The notes beneath the pieces were generated by a model. The model made no database searches. It was not told the origin of the DNA and saw only the letters and a list, made by a program, of their open reading frames with translations. This document shows positions 9,085 to 17,653 of a stretch of 64,000 nt of DNA, piece after piece; within the stretch, counting starts at the first letter, position 1; every line of letters begins with the position of its first letter. Position numbers and translations under genes: made by a program. This stretch comes from Prochlorococcus sp. AG-402-P18 (lineage in GTDB: Bacteria > Cyanobacteriota > Cyanobacteriia > PCC-6307 > Cyanobiaceae), in the NCBI GenBank assembly GCA_003216275.1, contig QCJC01000010.1, positions 18,961 to 82,960 of the forward strand, in the 5' to 3' direction.

Positions 9085-9234
9085 TATTAATTTTTTCTCG
9101 AGATTTTTACTTTTTTGCTTGCCAAAGATCTATTTTCTCGCCAACCTCTTATTTGTGTGCGCATGAGCGCAATAAATTTGTGCAAGGATTAATTGAACTC
9201 AGACTCTTTTTCAAGTAAAGAAGGTCACGGTCTA

Positions 9235-9582
9235 ATGGATCATGGCTCGGTTCATTCAAGTACAGGGGGGCAATATAGTTTCCGTGTAATTGGTCCTTGC
9301 TGTCGTCTTTATGATCGAGAAGAATTACCTTGGCCTTGTTGCAGACTTTCATGGCGGAGTAAAGAGCCTAGTTGGAGAAGAATTGGGAAAAGATTGGTAG
9401 CAGATATCGCAGCACAAAAATGTCCATCATATTCAGTTGAGATTATTCAACCTGGAGTAAAACCAACATCAACTATTTTGACTTTATTTTCTATGCGTTT
9501 AGATTCAAATCTTCAAGAATGGTGGTATAGCAAGCATCCACGTTCTAGAGAAAGCTCAAATATTGTTCCTAAATTGGCATGA
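9235..9582 (+). CDS. Hypothetical protein (cysteine/tryptophan-rich)
   Basis: The frame is open from a TTG at 9193 (129 residues). I prefer the ATG at 9235 (115 residues) because conserved-looking sequence begins GGQYSFRVIGPCC. The protein contains two CC pairs in GPCCRLYDREELPWPCCRLSW and a WRRIGKRLV stretch, and it has no membrane segment. No known domain is recognised. It lies about 100 nt after the ferredoxin gene, so a role tied to electron transfer is only a guess from position. Confidence 0.6.
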   Translation: MDHGSVHSSTGGQYSFRVIGPCCRLYDREELPWPCCRLSWRSKEPSWRRIGKRLVADIAAQKCPSYSVEIIQPGVKPTSTILTLFSMRLDSNLQEWWYSKHPRSRESSNIVPKLA

Positions 9583-9736
9583 GTCAGGAAAAATTAGAAA
9601 TAATTTTTGATTTTTTGACTCATCAGAATTTTTGTCTGGATTTAAAGTGATGAAGATATGAAGCATTTCAAGCATAATTTCAGCACATTTTTAAGTTTTC
9701 GAAGGATACTAATAAGTAAATAAACCTCAAAAAGGG

Positions 9737-9928
9737 ATGAACTTCGACTATCACGCTGTTGCTTCCGCTGCTACTGCAGCAATTCCTCTGGCTGCTGGAG
9801 CTGCAGGAGTTGGCTATTTCATATTGCGCCAAAAAGGATTTGGCTTCGGAACCTCTCATTTACTTGTAGGTCTCCCTATGTTTGCTGTTGGGGGAGCAGC
9901 AGCTGCTTTCTTTCTTATCACAAAGTGA
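9737..9928 (+). CDS. Small two-helix membrane protein
   Basis: The 63-residue, Ala/Gly-rich protein has two predicted membrane helices (about 8-30 and 40-61) joined by the loop RQKGFGFGTSH. The ATG is preceded by an AAAAAGGGATG leader that serves as a ribosome-binding site. The size and two-helix form recall small thylakoid proteins, but no named family is recognised. It ends at a strong bidirectional terminator. Confidence 0.7.
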   Translation: MNFDYHAVASAATAAIPLAAGAAGVGYFILRQKGFGFGTSHLLVGLPMFAVGGAAAAFFLITK

Positions 9929-9941
9929 AAAAAGTTATTTT

Positions 9942-9984
9942 CTTCCAATAAAAAAGGGGCCATTGGCCCCTTTTTTATTGGAAG
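9942..9984. terminator. Bidirectional intrinsic terminator, perfect 20-bp palindrome
   Basis: Two exact 20-nt inverted arms (CTTCCAATAAAAAAGGGGCC and its complement) flank a 3-nt ATT loop. The GC core GGGGCC/GGCCCC is bordered by A6/T6 tracts, so it gives a hairpin plus U run when transcribed from either side. It lies between the convergent genes ending at 9928 (+) and 10006 (-). Confidence 0.92.
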
Positions 9985-10005
9985 TTAAATTTCTGATGAA
10001 TTTAA

Positions 10006-10554
10006 TTAAGTACCAGGGTTGAAACCTTGACCTTTGGTCGCAGGAACATATCCAGCAGCAGTAGTGCTACACCCAAGACTATCGGCTGTGTTACCAGTTG
10101 CTACTTTGCATAGATTTTTTTGTTGACTTCTATCTAATACAGCATCAGTAAAGTCAGCACCATCAATGGTCGCACCATCAAAAACACTCTTTAGTAACTC
10201 TGCACCAGTAAGTTTTACGTTTGTTAGGTTCGCATTATCAAACCTTGTAGCATAGGCAATAACATTGGTCATGTTTGCACCTGTTAGATCAGAGCCCTTC
10301 AAGCTTGAGACACTGAAATAAGCCCCAGTGAAATTCGCCCCACCAAGATCTTTTCCTGATAAGTCGTATTTTACATACTCAGTATTTTGTAAGTCCTGAC
10401 CAGCCAAGCTTGTATCTAAGGTCTCCACTGATGAAGGGTCGCTGGGATACAAGGCACTTACAGAAAGAGGACTAATACTGAGACTTACAAGCACAGGTAT
10501 CAAAACAAATAGTCTTGTAAGGGACTGTTTAAGAGAAGAAATAAGAGAGTCCAT
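10006..10554 (-). CDS. Secreted pentapeptide-repeat protein (thylakoid lumen type)
   Basis: The 182-residue protein has an N-terminal signal peptide (hydrophobic residues about 14-34, cleavage likely after the VSA motif near residue 34). About 80 residues of A(D/N)LxX pentapeptide repeats follow, for example ANFTGA, SDLTGANMTNV, ANLTNVKLTGAEL and ADFTDAVLD. The C-terminal part has two cysteines (NLCKVATGN and SLGCS). This layout resembles the lumenal pentapeptide proteins of cyanobacteria and chloroplasts, whose exact function is unclear. The repeats predict a right-handed quadrilateral beta helix. Confidence 0.88.
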   Translation of the reverse strand: MDSLISSLKQSLTRLFVLIPVLVSLSISPLSVSALYPSDPSSVETLDTSLAGQDLQNTEYVKYDLSGKDLGGANFTGAYFSVSSLKGSDLTGANMTNVIAYATRFDNANLTNVKLTGAELLKSVFDGATIDGADFTDAVLDRSQQKNLCKVATGNTADSLGCSTTAAGYVPATKGQGFNPGT

Positions 10555-10629
10555 TAATAACGCCAGCGATTGACGGAAGCACCAAACTCGACCATTGTTT
10601 CATGTAGTGGTATTTCATAGGCAAAGGGA

Positions 10630-11586
10630 TCAAGAACTGTTGCAGCGTTTTTTTAGGTCAATTTGTAAAAAGTCTTCCGCCAACTGGGTATTTGGAAAAA
10701 TTGCTTTTGCTTCATTAAGCAAATCATTAGGACTTGTTTCATTCCCAGGGGTATATCTCGGGCTGAAATGAGTCAAAATTAATTGATTTACGTTCGCTTT
10801 CGCAGCAATTTGAGCTGCCATGGTGGCAGTTGAATGACCTCGTTGATATGCCATCTCGGTTTGTTGATAAGCATATGTAGCTTCATGGATTAAAAGATCT
10901 GCTTCTTTCGAGATTTCTATTGCTGACTCTGTATAGACAGTATCTGTGCAGTAAACCATGCTCAGACCAGGCCTAAGAGGACCGCAGAATTCTTTTCCAG
11001 AAAAAATCCGACCATCATCTAATTGCACTGTTTCGCCTCTTTGAAGAGCGGCATATATTGGGCCAGGGGGTATTTTTTTAGATTTAGCCTTGTCGATGTC
11101 AAACCTACCTGGCCTGGCTTTTTGATTTACTCTGTATGCAAATGAAGGGATGCGATGCTTTAGGGGAGCAGCTTTTACTTCTAAACCAGAATCTTCAAAC
11201 AAAATTTCTTTTTTATTTGCAAAATTCTCGACTTTCTCAAATTTTAAAGAGTAAGCCAATCTGCTTGAACTGTTATACAAGCAAGCATCAATAAAATTTT
11301 TTAGGGGTGCTGGTCCATATATCTCAATGCCAGAGCTGCTTCCCGCTAAGCCAATACTTGCCAGAAGTCCTGGTAGGCCATAAATATGATCACCATGCAT
11401 ATGAGTTATGAATATTTTTTTTATTTGCGATAACTTGAGATTGCTTCTAATGAACTGATGCTGAGTACCTTCACCACAATCAAATAACCACAAATCTGAT
11501 TTTTGTGGAGGCTTTAGTACCATTGCTGATACGTTTCGAGTAAGAGTTGGAACCCCTGAGCTTGTTCCTAGAAAAGTGACTTGCAA
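10630..11586 (-). CDS. rnz: Ribonuclease Z (tRNA 3' endonuclease)
   Basis: RNase Z cuts tRNA precursors at their 3' ends. Here this matters because the tRNA genes in the window do not encode CCA. The 318-residue protein is the short form, with the metallo-beta-lactamase metal motif HMHGDH at about 62-67, the N-terminal [21 protein letters not shown] and the [20 protein letters not shown] segment. [10 protein letters not shown] supplies another metal-binding His. Residues from about 150 onward contain the exosite-like [11 protein letters not shown] loop. The ATG start is at 11586. Confidence 0.95.
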   Translation of the reverse strand: MQVTFLGTSSGVPTLTRNVSAMVLKPPQKSDLWLFDCGEGTQHQFIRSNLKLSQIKKIFITHMHGDHIYGLPGLLASIGLAGSSSGIEIYGPAPLKNFIDACLYNSSSRLAYSLKFEKVENFANKKEILFEDSGLEVKAAPLKHRIPSFAYRVNQKARPGRFDIDKAKSKKIPPGPIYAALQRGETVQLDDGRIFSGKEFCGPLRPGLSMVYCTDTVYTESAIEISKEADLLIHEATYAYQQTEMAYQRGHSTATMAAQIAAKANVNQLILTHFSPRYTPGNETSPNDLLNEAKAIFPNTQLAEDFLQIDLKKRCNSS

Positions 11587-11683
11587 GATTTTTACCTTTT
11601 AGACATGGTGCCATTCATAGCTTTGACCACTGGTGGATCTTATTTCTTATAGGCAAAATTAGTACCTCAATTCAATTTTTATT

Positions 11684-12949
11684 GTGAGCACATCACCTAG
11701 AGCTAATTCGGGATGGATCATATTCTTTTTAGCTTTATTGTGTATTTCTCCATTAAAGGCAGCAGCCGCTAAAGAGCCAGTAATTCGAGTATTAATAGGA
11801 AATGAATCTAAGGCTAATTTTAGAGCGGATGATCTTAGAATTATGATGATAAAGGGCATTCCTTCAAAGCAGAAAAGGATCAATTCGTTGAAATTAAATT
11901 ATAATAATGGAGAGGTTAAGTATTCTATTAATAATAATAAAAATGAATGGTTTGAATTACCAATAGATTTTCACTTAAGTATCAAAAATAATGATAAACG
12001 AGGTATTTGGTTTAAAAATCGAAGATATGCTGGAGAATTAAAAGTTTCTTTGAATAATCAAAAAATACAAATAGTAAATTATATAAAACTTGAGAAATAT
12101 TTAAAAAGTGTAGTTGGGAGTGAAATGCCTAAAGAATTCCCACTAGCAGCTCTACAATCTCAAGCTATTGCTGCTAGGACCTATGCATTACAACTTTTAG
12201 GAAAAAAAAGATTTTTTGATGTTCAATCAAATGAAGCTAGTCAAGTATATTTAGGGCTTGAAGCTGAAACTCCCAAAATCAATCGAGCAGTTACAAGTAC
12301 TAGATCACTTGCTTTGTTTTATAAAAAAAAGTTAATAAATGCAGTTTTTCATAGTAGTTCAGGTGGAAGGACTGAAGATAGCGGTAAGGTCTGGAAGTAT
12401 CAGTTACCATACTTGATAAGTGTTAAGGATTATGATCAAAAAAGTACTAAATATAAATGGTCTAAAAGATTTACGGCTCAAGAATTGATTGCTATATTTC
12501 CTGAGTTGGGAGGATTAAATAGTATACAAGTAATTCAGAAAAGTAATACTGATAGAGTTTTAAAAGTAGTAGTTCATGGACCAAATGGTAAGAAATTTAT
12601 TTCAGGAAAAGAATTAAGAAATAAATTGAAATTACTTAGTACCAAATTCATAGCAGATTTAAAATTTCCTCAATCACAAAAAGAAAGTAAATTGAAAAAT
12701 GTGAATTACTCAAAGAAAAAAAATAATTTTTTATTCAATGAAGGGGCTGACATAAGCTTCAGCTCTAAATCACTTCCTCCAATTCCAAAAGATTATTTTT
12801 TATATTTGCAAGGTTTTGGCGCTGGACATGGAGTAGGTTTGAGTCAGTGGGGTGCTAGAGGTATGGCTAAAAAAGGAGCAGGTTATAGGGAAATACTAAA
12901 ACATTATTATAGAGGTGTTGAGATAAGAAGTTATAAGATAGATATTTAG
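11684..12949 (+). CDS. SpoIID/LytB-domain protein, exported
   Basis: The 421-residue protein starts at GTG and has a signal-peptide-like hydrophobic segment (residues about 10-28, ending AAA). The SpoIID domain (about 130-250) has LEKYLKSVVGSEMPKEFPL, ALQSQAIAARTYAL and VFHSSSGGRTED. The C-terminus ends with GFGAGHGVGLSQWGARGMA. SpoIID-type proteins remodel peptidoglycan (lytic transglycosylase on denuded glycan strands in Bacillus) or activate amidases. A murein role outside the plasma membrane is inferred here. It diverges from rnz. Confidence 0.9.
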   Translation: MSTSPRANSGWIIFFLALLCISPLKAAAAKEPVIRVLIGNESKANFRADDLRIMMIKGIPSKQKRINSLKLNYNNGEVKYSINNNKNEWFELPIDFHLSIKNNDKRGIWFKNRRYAGELKVSLNNQKIQIVNYIKLEKYLKSVVGSEMPKEFPLAALQSQAIAARTYALQLLGKKRFFDVQSNEASQVYLGLEAETPKINRAVTSTRSLALFYKKKLINAVFHSSSGGRTEDSGKVWKYQLPYLISVKDYDQKSTKYKWSKRFTAQELIAIFPELGGLNSIQVIQKSNTDRVLKVVVHGPNGKKFISGKELRNKLKLLSTKFIADLKFPQSQKESKLKNVNYSKKKNNFLFNEGADISFSSKSLPPIPKDYFLYLQGFGAGHGVGLSQWGARGMAKKGAGYREILKHYYRGVEIRSYKIDI

Positions 12950-12985
12950 TAAGTTCTGAAGTAATTTTCGTTGTGAAAACTATTT

Positions 12986-13930
12986 TTATCCATAAGCATT
13001 GAATACAACTTTGGGCTTCATTAAATCATATTCAAATATTTCTGCGATGCCTGCAATATCATTATTTAGATCAAATACTAATATGTTTTTATGATTAGAA
13101 TTATTAGTATTCATATTATCTATTTCTGGTAATTTTAAGTGGTTCTTTTCTATATCAAAATCTATCTTTCTTCCTGAACGCCAGCTAAGAAGTTCTTCTT
13201 CTGATCTTAATTTTAAAGATGGAAGGTGATTTAAGAAATTTTTAGGGTTAAGAATTTCAGGTTTATTATTATCTAAGTAACTTTCTGATTCTTTTGGTAA
13301 TAATACTGAATGCTTTTCTGTGAAACTATAAGCTTTAGTGCGGCGTAACTTTTTCAGATATCCACCACAGCCAAGACTATCTCCAATATCTCTAGCTAAA
13401 GATCTAATGTATGTACCAGATGAGCAATTAATATTAATCTTTAACTCACCTTTTTGTTGTGACCAGTTGATTAAAGTTAATTCATTAATAGTAATTTTCT
13501 TAGCAACAATATCAAACTTTTCACCTCTTCTTGCTTTCTTATATGCTCTTTCACCTTTTATATGAATGCTAGAGAATAAAGGAGGCTTTTGATATATTTC
13601 GCCTCTGAAGTTATCTAATAGATTATTTAGATTATTCTCGCTAATTGTTGGCCAGCGCTCAGATTTTAATATATCCCCCTGCATATCATCAGTTGTAGTA
13701 GATGTTCCTAATTGAATAATTCCTGTATAACCTTTAGATCCTTCTAAGTAGGATATTAATCTTGTTGCATCACCTATTGCTATTGGAAGAACCCCAGTCA
13801 CTAATGGGTCAAGGGTGCCACCATGCCCAATTTTTTTTATACCATAAACCTTCCTAAGTCTATTGACACAGTCATGCGAAGTAAGCCCAACAGGCTTATC
13901 AATGACAACAAATCCAAAAGGTTTTTTCAA
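12986..13930 (-). CDS. truB: tRNA pseudouridine-55 synthase
   Basis: TruB converts U55 in the T-loop of tRNAs to pseudouridine. The 314-residue protein has GFVVIDKPVGLTSHD at the N-terminus and the catalytic GHGGTLDPLVTGVLPI (Asp about residue 42). Further on come KGYTGIIQLG, YQKPPLFSSIHIKGERAY and CSSGTYIRSLARDIG, all diagnostic of the family. A TTG start at 13930 fits directly before the conserved GFVVIDKP. The C-terminal region after about 215 diverges. Confidence 0.95.
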   Translation of the reverse strand: MKKPFGFVVIDKPVGLTSHDCVNRLRKVYGIKKIGHGGTLDPLVTGVLPIAIGDATRLISYLEGSKGYTGIIQLGTSTTTDDMQGDILKSERWPTISENNLNNLLDNFRGEIYQKPPLFSSIHIKGERAYKKARRGEKFDIVAKKITINELTLINWSQQKGELKININCSSGTYIRSLARDIGDSLGCGGYLKKLRRTKAYSFTEKHSVLLPKESESYLDNNKPEILNPKNFLNHLPSLKLRSEEELLSWRSGRKIDFDIEKNHLKLPEIDNMNTNNSNHKNILVFDLNNDIAGIAEIFEYDLMKPKVVFNAYG

Positions 13931-14025
13931 AATTAATTTGTAGGTTTAATCACACATGAAAAAGTTGTTCAAGTAACCCTGAACATATAAAGTTATAACC
14001 CAGTGAGTTCACTGAGCCAAATTAT

Positions 14026-14772
14026 ATGAATAAATTAGATTTAACTATCTCTAGTTTTATTAAAGATGGCTTTAATTTAAAAAATCATCTCCTTAATTTT
14101 CTTCAAATTGATAATGATCAATTAGATCAAAGATTACTGAAAGGCGTTGATGATTTAGCAGCTCTTCATCCAGGTGCCTTTACTCAATCTGAAGCTGGAA
14201 ATTTTTATGAGGAAAAAGTAGGAGATGCTCATTTAATTGACTTAGCCTCTTGGCATCTAAATAGTTCTGCTTATATAGCTGACACCCTTCATCTGCAACA
14301 ACAATTTGCGCATGGAAAGGTTTTGGACTTTGGTGGTGGAATTGGCACTCATGCCTTAGCCGCGTCAGTCTTGCCAGATGTTGAACATGTTTGGTTCGTG
14401 GATCTTAATCCTGAAAATAGGAGTTTTGTTGAACAGAGGGCTAAGTTTTTAGGGGTAGAAGATTTGATATCAGTTCATAGAGATTTAGAAGGCTTGTCTG
14501 ATTTGATCTTTGACTCTGTTATTTGTCTTGATGTGCTTGAACATCTTCCAGATCCTTCAACTCAACTTGATGTGTTCTTGGAGAAAATATCTCGTAATGG
14601 TGTACTTTTAATGAATTGGTATTTTTATAAAGGCAAAAATGGAGAATACCCTTTTCATTTTGATGATCCTGATATGATCGAAAAATTCTTTTTAACCCTA
14701 CAATTTAATTTTATCGAGATTTTTCACCCATTTTTAATTACTACTAGAGCTTACAAACCATTAAAAAAATAG
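14026..14772 (+). CDS. Class I SAM-dependent methyltransferase
   Basis: The 248-residue protein has motif I VLDFGGGIGTHALAA near residue 100, VWFVDLNPENR as the acidic loop, and VICLDVLEHLPDPSTQLD as motif IV. The N-terminal 90 residues are helical and specific to this family. The substrate cannot be inferred. It ends 8 nt from the convergent rpmA gene. Confidence 0.82.
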   Translation: MNKLDLTISSFIKDGFNLKNHLLNFLQIDNDQLDQRLLKGVDDLAALHPGAFTQSEAGNFYEEKVGDAHLIDLASWHLNSSAYIADTLHLQQQFAHGKVLDFGGGIGTHALAASVLPDVEHVWFVDLNPENRSFVEQRAKFLGVEDLISVHRDLEGLSDLIFDSVICLDVLEHLPDPSTQLDVFLEKISRNGVLLMNWYFYKGKNGEYPFHFDDPDMIEKFFLTLQFNFIEIFHPFLITTRAYKPLKK

Positions 14773-14780
14773 ATTTAAAT

Positions 14781-15053
14781 TCATACAACTTTTGCTGTAG
14801 ATATATTAATTCTTTTTCTATTTCTCAAACCTCTACGAATACTTTCAAAATGAACTGAACCATCAGTTAAAGCAAAAAGAGTATCGTCTTTGCCTCTGCC
14901 TACATTAATTCCAGGAAGAATAGATGTTCCTCTCTGTCGAATAAGAATAGAACCAGCAGTTACTTTTTCTCCGCCATAGGCTTTAACACCAAGTCTTTTG
15001 GAGTTGGAATCTCTTCCATTTCTAGTTGATCCTGTGCCTTTCTTATGAGCCAT
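14781..15053 (-). CDS. rpmA: Large-subunit ribosomal protein L27
   Basis: The 90-residue protein begins [16 protein letters not shown], the conserved N-terminus that reaches toward the peptidyl-transferase centre, and has the [21 protein letters not shown] signature. It follows rplU by about 24 nt, as in most bacteria. Unlike Firmicute homologs it has no N-terminal extension that needs cleavage. Confidence 0.98.
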   Translation of the reverse strand: MAHKKGTGSTRNGRDSNSKRLGVKAYGGEKVTAGSILIRQRGTSILPGINVGRGKDDTLFALTDGSVHFESIRRGLRNRKRINISTAKVV

Positions 15054-15077
15054 GGGTTATTTTATTTTTAAATTTAT

Positions 15078-15497
15078 TTAATCAGATTCTACTTTATTAG
15101 TAGGGGTTTTAGCTTGTTTTGATTTTTTTGTTTTTGTTCCAACTGATATGGATTGAACTAAGACTCTTGTTAGTTCTTGACGATGACCATTTTTGCGTCT
15201 TGTCTTTTTCTTGGGTCGCATTTTATAGACAATTATTTTTGAACCCCTTCGATGTTCTAATACTTTGATTTCTACTTTCGCATCTTTCACATAAGGTTTT
15301 CCAAGTTTTAAATCTTTTCCATCATTGATTAGAAGAACCTTTTCAATAGTTAAAACATCATTGACTTCTGCATTACATCGATCTAAATCGTAGTAACGGT
15401 TTGATTGAAGCCAAAATTGCTTGCCTGAGGCTTCAACTATTGCATAAGTTTCTGCTTGTGATGTTACTTCCTTGGAAGATGATTTCTTTTCAGCCAT
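15078..15497 (-). CDS. rplU: Large-subunit ribosomal protein L21
   Basis: The ATG at 15497 is chosen over an in-frame GTG at 15512. It gives 139 residues, with the L21 core from YAIVEASGKQFWLQ through KVLEHRRGSKIIVYKMRPKKKTRRK to the conserved GHRQELTRV segment. Short Lys-rich tails on both ends exceed the usual bacterial length of about 103, as is typical of cyanobacterial and chloroplast forms. It is the first gene of the rplU-rpmA pair and diverges from kaiB. Confidence 0.97.
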   Translation of the reverse strand: MAEKKSSSKEVTSQAETYAIVEASGKQFWLQSNRYYDLDRCNAEVNDVLTIEKVLLINDGKDLKLGKPYVKDAKVEIKVLEHRRGSKIIVYKMRPKKKTRRKNGHRQELTRVLVQSISVGTKTKKSKQAKTPTNKVESD

Positions 15498-15528
15498 GAT
15501 AATTTGTGACACGTCAAGGCTCGAAATA

Positions 15529-15563
15529 AATTAAAAAAAGGAGGTTAACTTCTTTTTTTAATT
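15529..15563. repeat. Inverted repeat in the rplU-kaiB spacer
   Basis: Perfect 12-nt arms AATTAAAAAAAG and CTTTTTTTAATT enclose an 11-nt loop that contains GTTAAC. It lies in the divergent promoter region, about 30 nt upstream of the rplU start. It could be an operator or simply a consequence of A/T tracts. Confidence 0.4.
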
Positions 15564-15682
15564 AAAAAATCGATTAGGCCTTGAATCGTAATCGAAAAAC
15601 AAGATTATATTTTCGCTTTTTACTGGTTACTTAGTCAAGATTTAATAAGGGCATAGTTCTCTGGTTTTTTTGGAGGTTTAAA

Positions 15683-16009
15683 ATGAACGCAAGAAAAAAG
15701 ACATATATTCTCAAGCTTTATGTGGCTGGGAATACGCCAAACTCAATGAGAGCTTTGAACACATTGCGAGAAATCTTAGAAAGTGAATTCAAAGGGGTAT
15801 ATGCTTTAAAGGTTATTGATGTTTTGAAAAATCCTCAATTAGCCGAAGAAGATAAAATACTTGCTACTCCAACTTTGGCAAAGATTTTACCCCCTCCTGT
15901 TCGAAGAATAATTGGCGACCTTTCTGACAGAGAAAAAGTTTTAATAGGTTTAGACCTTTTATATGACGAATTATCTGATCAAGAAATGTTTTACTCTTCA
16001 GATAAATAA
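15683..16009 (+). CDS. kaiB: Circadian clock protein KaiB
   Basis: The 108-residue thioredoxin-fold protein has [18 protein letters not shown] at the N-terminus and [24 protein letters not shown], followed by [13 protein letters not shown]. These are hallmarks of KaiB, the fold-switching partner of KaiC. The ATG follows a clear GGAGG ribosome-binding site (15670-15674). In other cyanobacteria kaiA precedes kaiB, whereas here the next gene upstream is rplU and no kaiA frame exists in the 185-nt spacer. Confidence 0.98.
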   Translation: MNARKKTYILKLYVAGNTPNSMRALNTLREILESEFKGVYALKVIDVLKNPQLAEEDKILATPTLAKILPPPVRRIIGDLSDREKVLIGLDLLYDELSDQEMFYSSDK

Positions 16010-16059
16010 AGGGATTATTCAAACAAGAAGTAAATGAATTCTTAAGTCCAACCGATAAC

Positions 16060-16080
16060 TAGGAGACTCCTACTATTTTT
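16060..16080 (+). terminator. Possible attenuator/terminator between kaiB and kaiC
   Basis: TAGGAGACTCCTA at 16060-16072 is an inverted repeat (6-nt arms, 1-nt centre, so a real hairpin would open two or three pairs) followed by CTATTTTTTTATT. The hairpin plus T-run layout could end part of the kaiB transcript. The stem is short, so strength is uncertain. Confidence 0.4.
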
Positions 16081-16100
16081 TTATTATGTTTTATACATAA

Positions 16101-16131
16101 GAACTTTTAAAGTTCTTTGATCTTTAAAGAT
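16101..16131 (+). promoter_or_regulatory. Two tandem palindromes directly upstream of kaiC
   Basis: GAACTTTTAAAGTTC (16101-16115) and ATCTTTAAAGAT (16120-16131) are both perfect palindromes ending 10 nt before the kaiC ATG. A TATACAT that resembles a -10 box lies at 16092-16098. They could form a promoter/operator or an RNA structure over the ribosome-binding region. Which of these holds is not decidable by reading. Confidence 0.4.
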
Positions 16132-16141
16132 GTGAGAAAAA

Positions 16142-17641
16142 ATGCAGGTTCAAAAACTCCCTACTGGAATTGAGGGCTTTGATGATATTTGTCATGGTGG
16201 GTTACCTAATGCTCGAAGTACCCTTGTTAGTGGAACGTCTGGGACTGGTAAAACAGTATTTTCTCTGCAATATCTTCATCATGGAATATGTAACTTTGAT
16301 GAACCTGGTATCTTTGTTACTTTTGAAGAATCACCTTTAGATATTATTCGAAATGCTGCAAGTTTTGGTTGGGATTTACAAGGGTTAATTGATCAAAATA
16401 AACTTTTTATTTTAGATGCTTCTCCAGACCCTGATGGTCAAGATGTTGCTGGGAGTTTTGACTTATCAGGATTGATTGAGAGGATTAGTTATGCCATTAG
16501 GAAGTTCAAAGCTAAAAGAGTTGCTATAGATTCTATGACAGCTGTTTTTCAACAATATGATGCTATTTATGTTGTTAGAAGAGAGATATTCAGATTAATA
16601 GCAAGACTTAAAGAAATAGGCGTGACTACTGTTATGACAACTGAAAGAATAGATGAGTATGGTCCAATTGCGAGATATGGAGTTGAAGAATTTGTTTCTG
16701 ACAACGTTGTTATTTTGAGAAATGTTTTAGAGGCAGAAAAGAGAAGAAGAACCGTTGAAATTTTAAAACTAAGAGGAACTACGCATATGAAGGGTGAATT
16801 TCCATTTACTATGGGCGCCCAGGGAATAGTTGCATTCCCCTTGGGGGCAATGAGGCTGACTCAAAGATCATCAAATATTCGAATAAGCTCAGGGGTTCCA
16901 GATTTGGATGAAATGTGTGGGGGTGGATATTTTCAAGATTCAATCATTCTTGCAACTGGTGCAACTGGGACTGGAAAAACAATGTTGGTTTCTAAGTTTG
17001 TTGAGGATGCCTATTTGCATAAAGAGAGAACAATACTTTTTGCTTATGAGGAATCAAGAGCTCAGCTTCTTCGTAATGCAACTAGTTGGGGGATTGATTT
17101 TGAAAAAATGGAGGAAGAAGGGTTATTGAAGATTATTTGTGCTTATCCTGAATCAACTGGGTTAGAGGATCATCTGCAAATTATTAAATCCGAGATTGGT
17201 GAATATAAACCTTCAAGAATGGCAATTGATTCCTTATCTGCATTAGCTAGAGGCGTAAGCTTGAATGCTTTTAGGCAGTTTGTTATTGGAGTGACTGGTT
17301 ACGCCAAACAGGAAGAGATAGCAGGATTCTTTACTAATACTGCAGAAGAATTTATGGGAAGTCACTCAATTACTGATTCTCATATATCAACAATAACTGA
17401 TACTATTTTGCTTTTGCAATATGTAGAAATAAGAGGCGAAATGGCAAGGGCAATAAATGTTTTTAAAATGCGCGGTTCATGGCATGACAAAAGGATACGC
17501 GAATATATAATTACTAATGATGGTCCTGAGATTAAAGATTCATTTTCTAATTTTGAGCAGATATTTAGTGGAGCGCCTCATCGCATTAATCCTGAAGAAC
17601 AGATGCCTGGGGTATTTAAAAGCATAAAGAAAAATGAATAG
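16142..17641 (+). CDS. kaiC: Circadian clock ATPase/autokinase KaiC
   Basis: KaiC is the hexameric clock core that hydrolyses ATP and phosphorylates itself. Two RecA-like halves are visible. CI has Walker A GTSGTGKT at 31-38 and catalytic Glu 62/63. CII has GATGTGKT at 273-280 and Glu 303/304. The CII phosphosites Ser416 and Thr417, with Thr411 nearby, correspond to S431/T432/T426 of the Synechococcus protein and are intact. At 499 residues it is slightly shorter at both ends than the 519-residue Synechococcus KaiC. The A-loop segment before the C-terminal tail is preserved although kaiA is absent. A 132-nt spacer separates it from kaiB. Confidence 0.98.
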   Translation: MQVQKLPTGIEGFDDICHGGLPNARSTLVSGTSGTGKTVFSLQYLHHGICNFDEPGIFVTFEESPLDIIRNAASFGWDLQGLIDQNKLFILDASPDPDGQDVAGSFDLSGLIERISYAIRKFKAKRVAIDSMTAVFQQYDAIYVVRREIFRLIARLKEIGVTTVMTTERIDEYGPIARYGVEEFVSDNVVILRNVLEAEKRRRTVEILKLRGTTHMKGEFPFTMGAQGIVAFPLGAMRLTQRSSNIRISSGVPDLDEMCGGGYFQDSIILATGATGTGKTMLVSKFVEDAYLHKERTILFAYEESRAQLLRNATSWGIDFEKMEEEGLLKIICAYPESTGLEDHLQIIKSEIGEYKPSRMAIDSLSALARGVSLNAFRQFVIGVTGYAKQEEIAGFFTNTAEEFMGSHSITDSHISTITDTILLLQYVEIRGEMARAINVFKMRGSWHDKRIREYIITNDGPEIKDSFSNFEQIFSGAPHRINPEEQMPGVFKSIKKNE

Positions 17642-17653
17642 GTTTTGATCTGA

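Noticed and set aside
15498..15682. Possible kaiA remnant
   Set aside because: Neither strand shows a KaiA-like frame or recognisable fragment by eye; the spacer is AT-rich and short.
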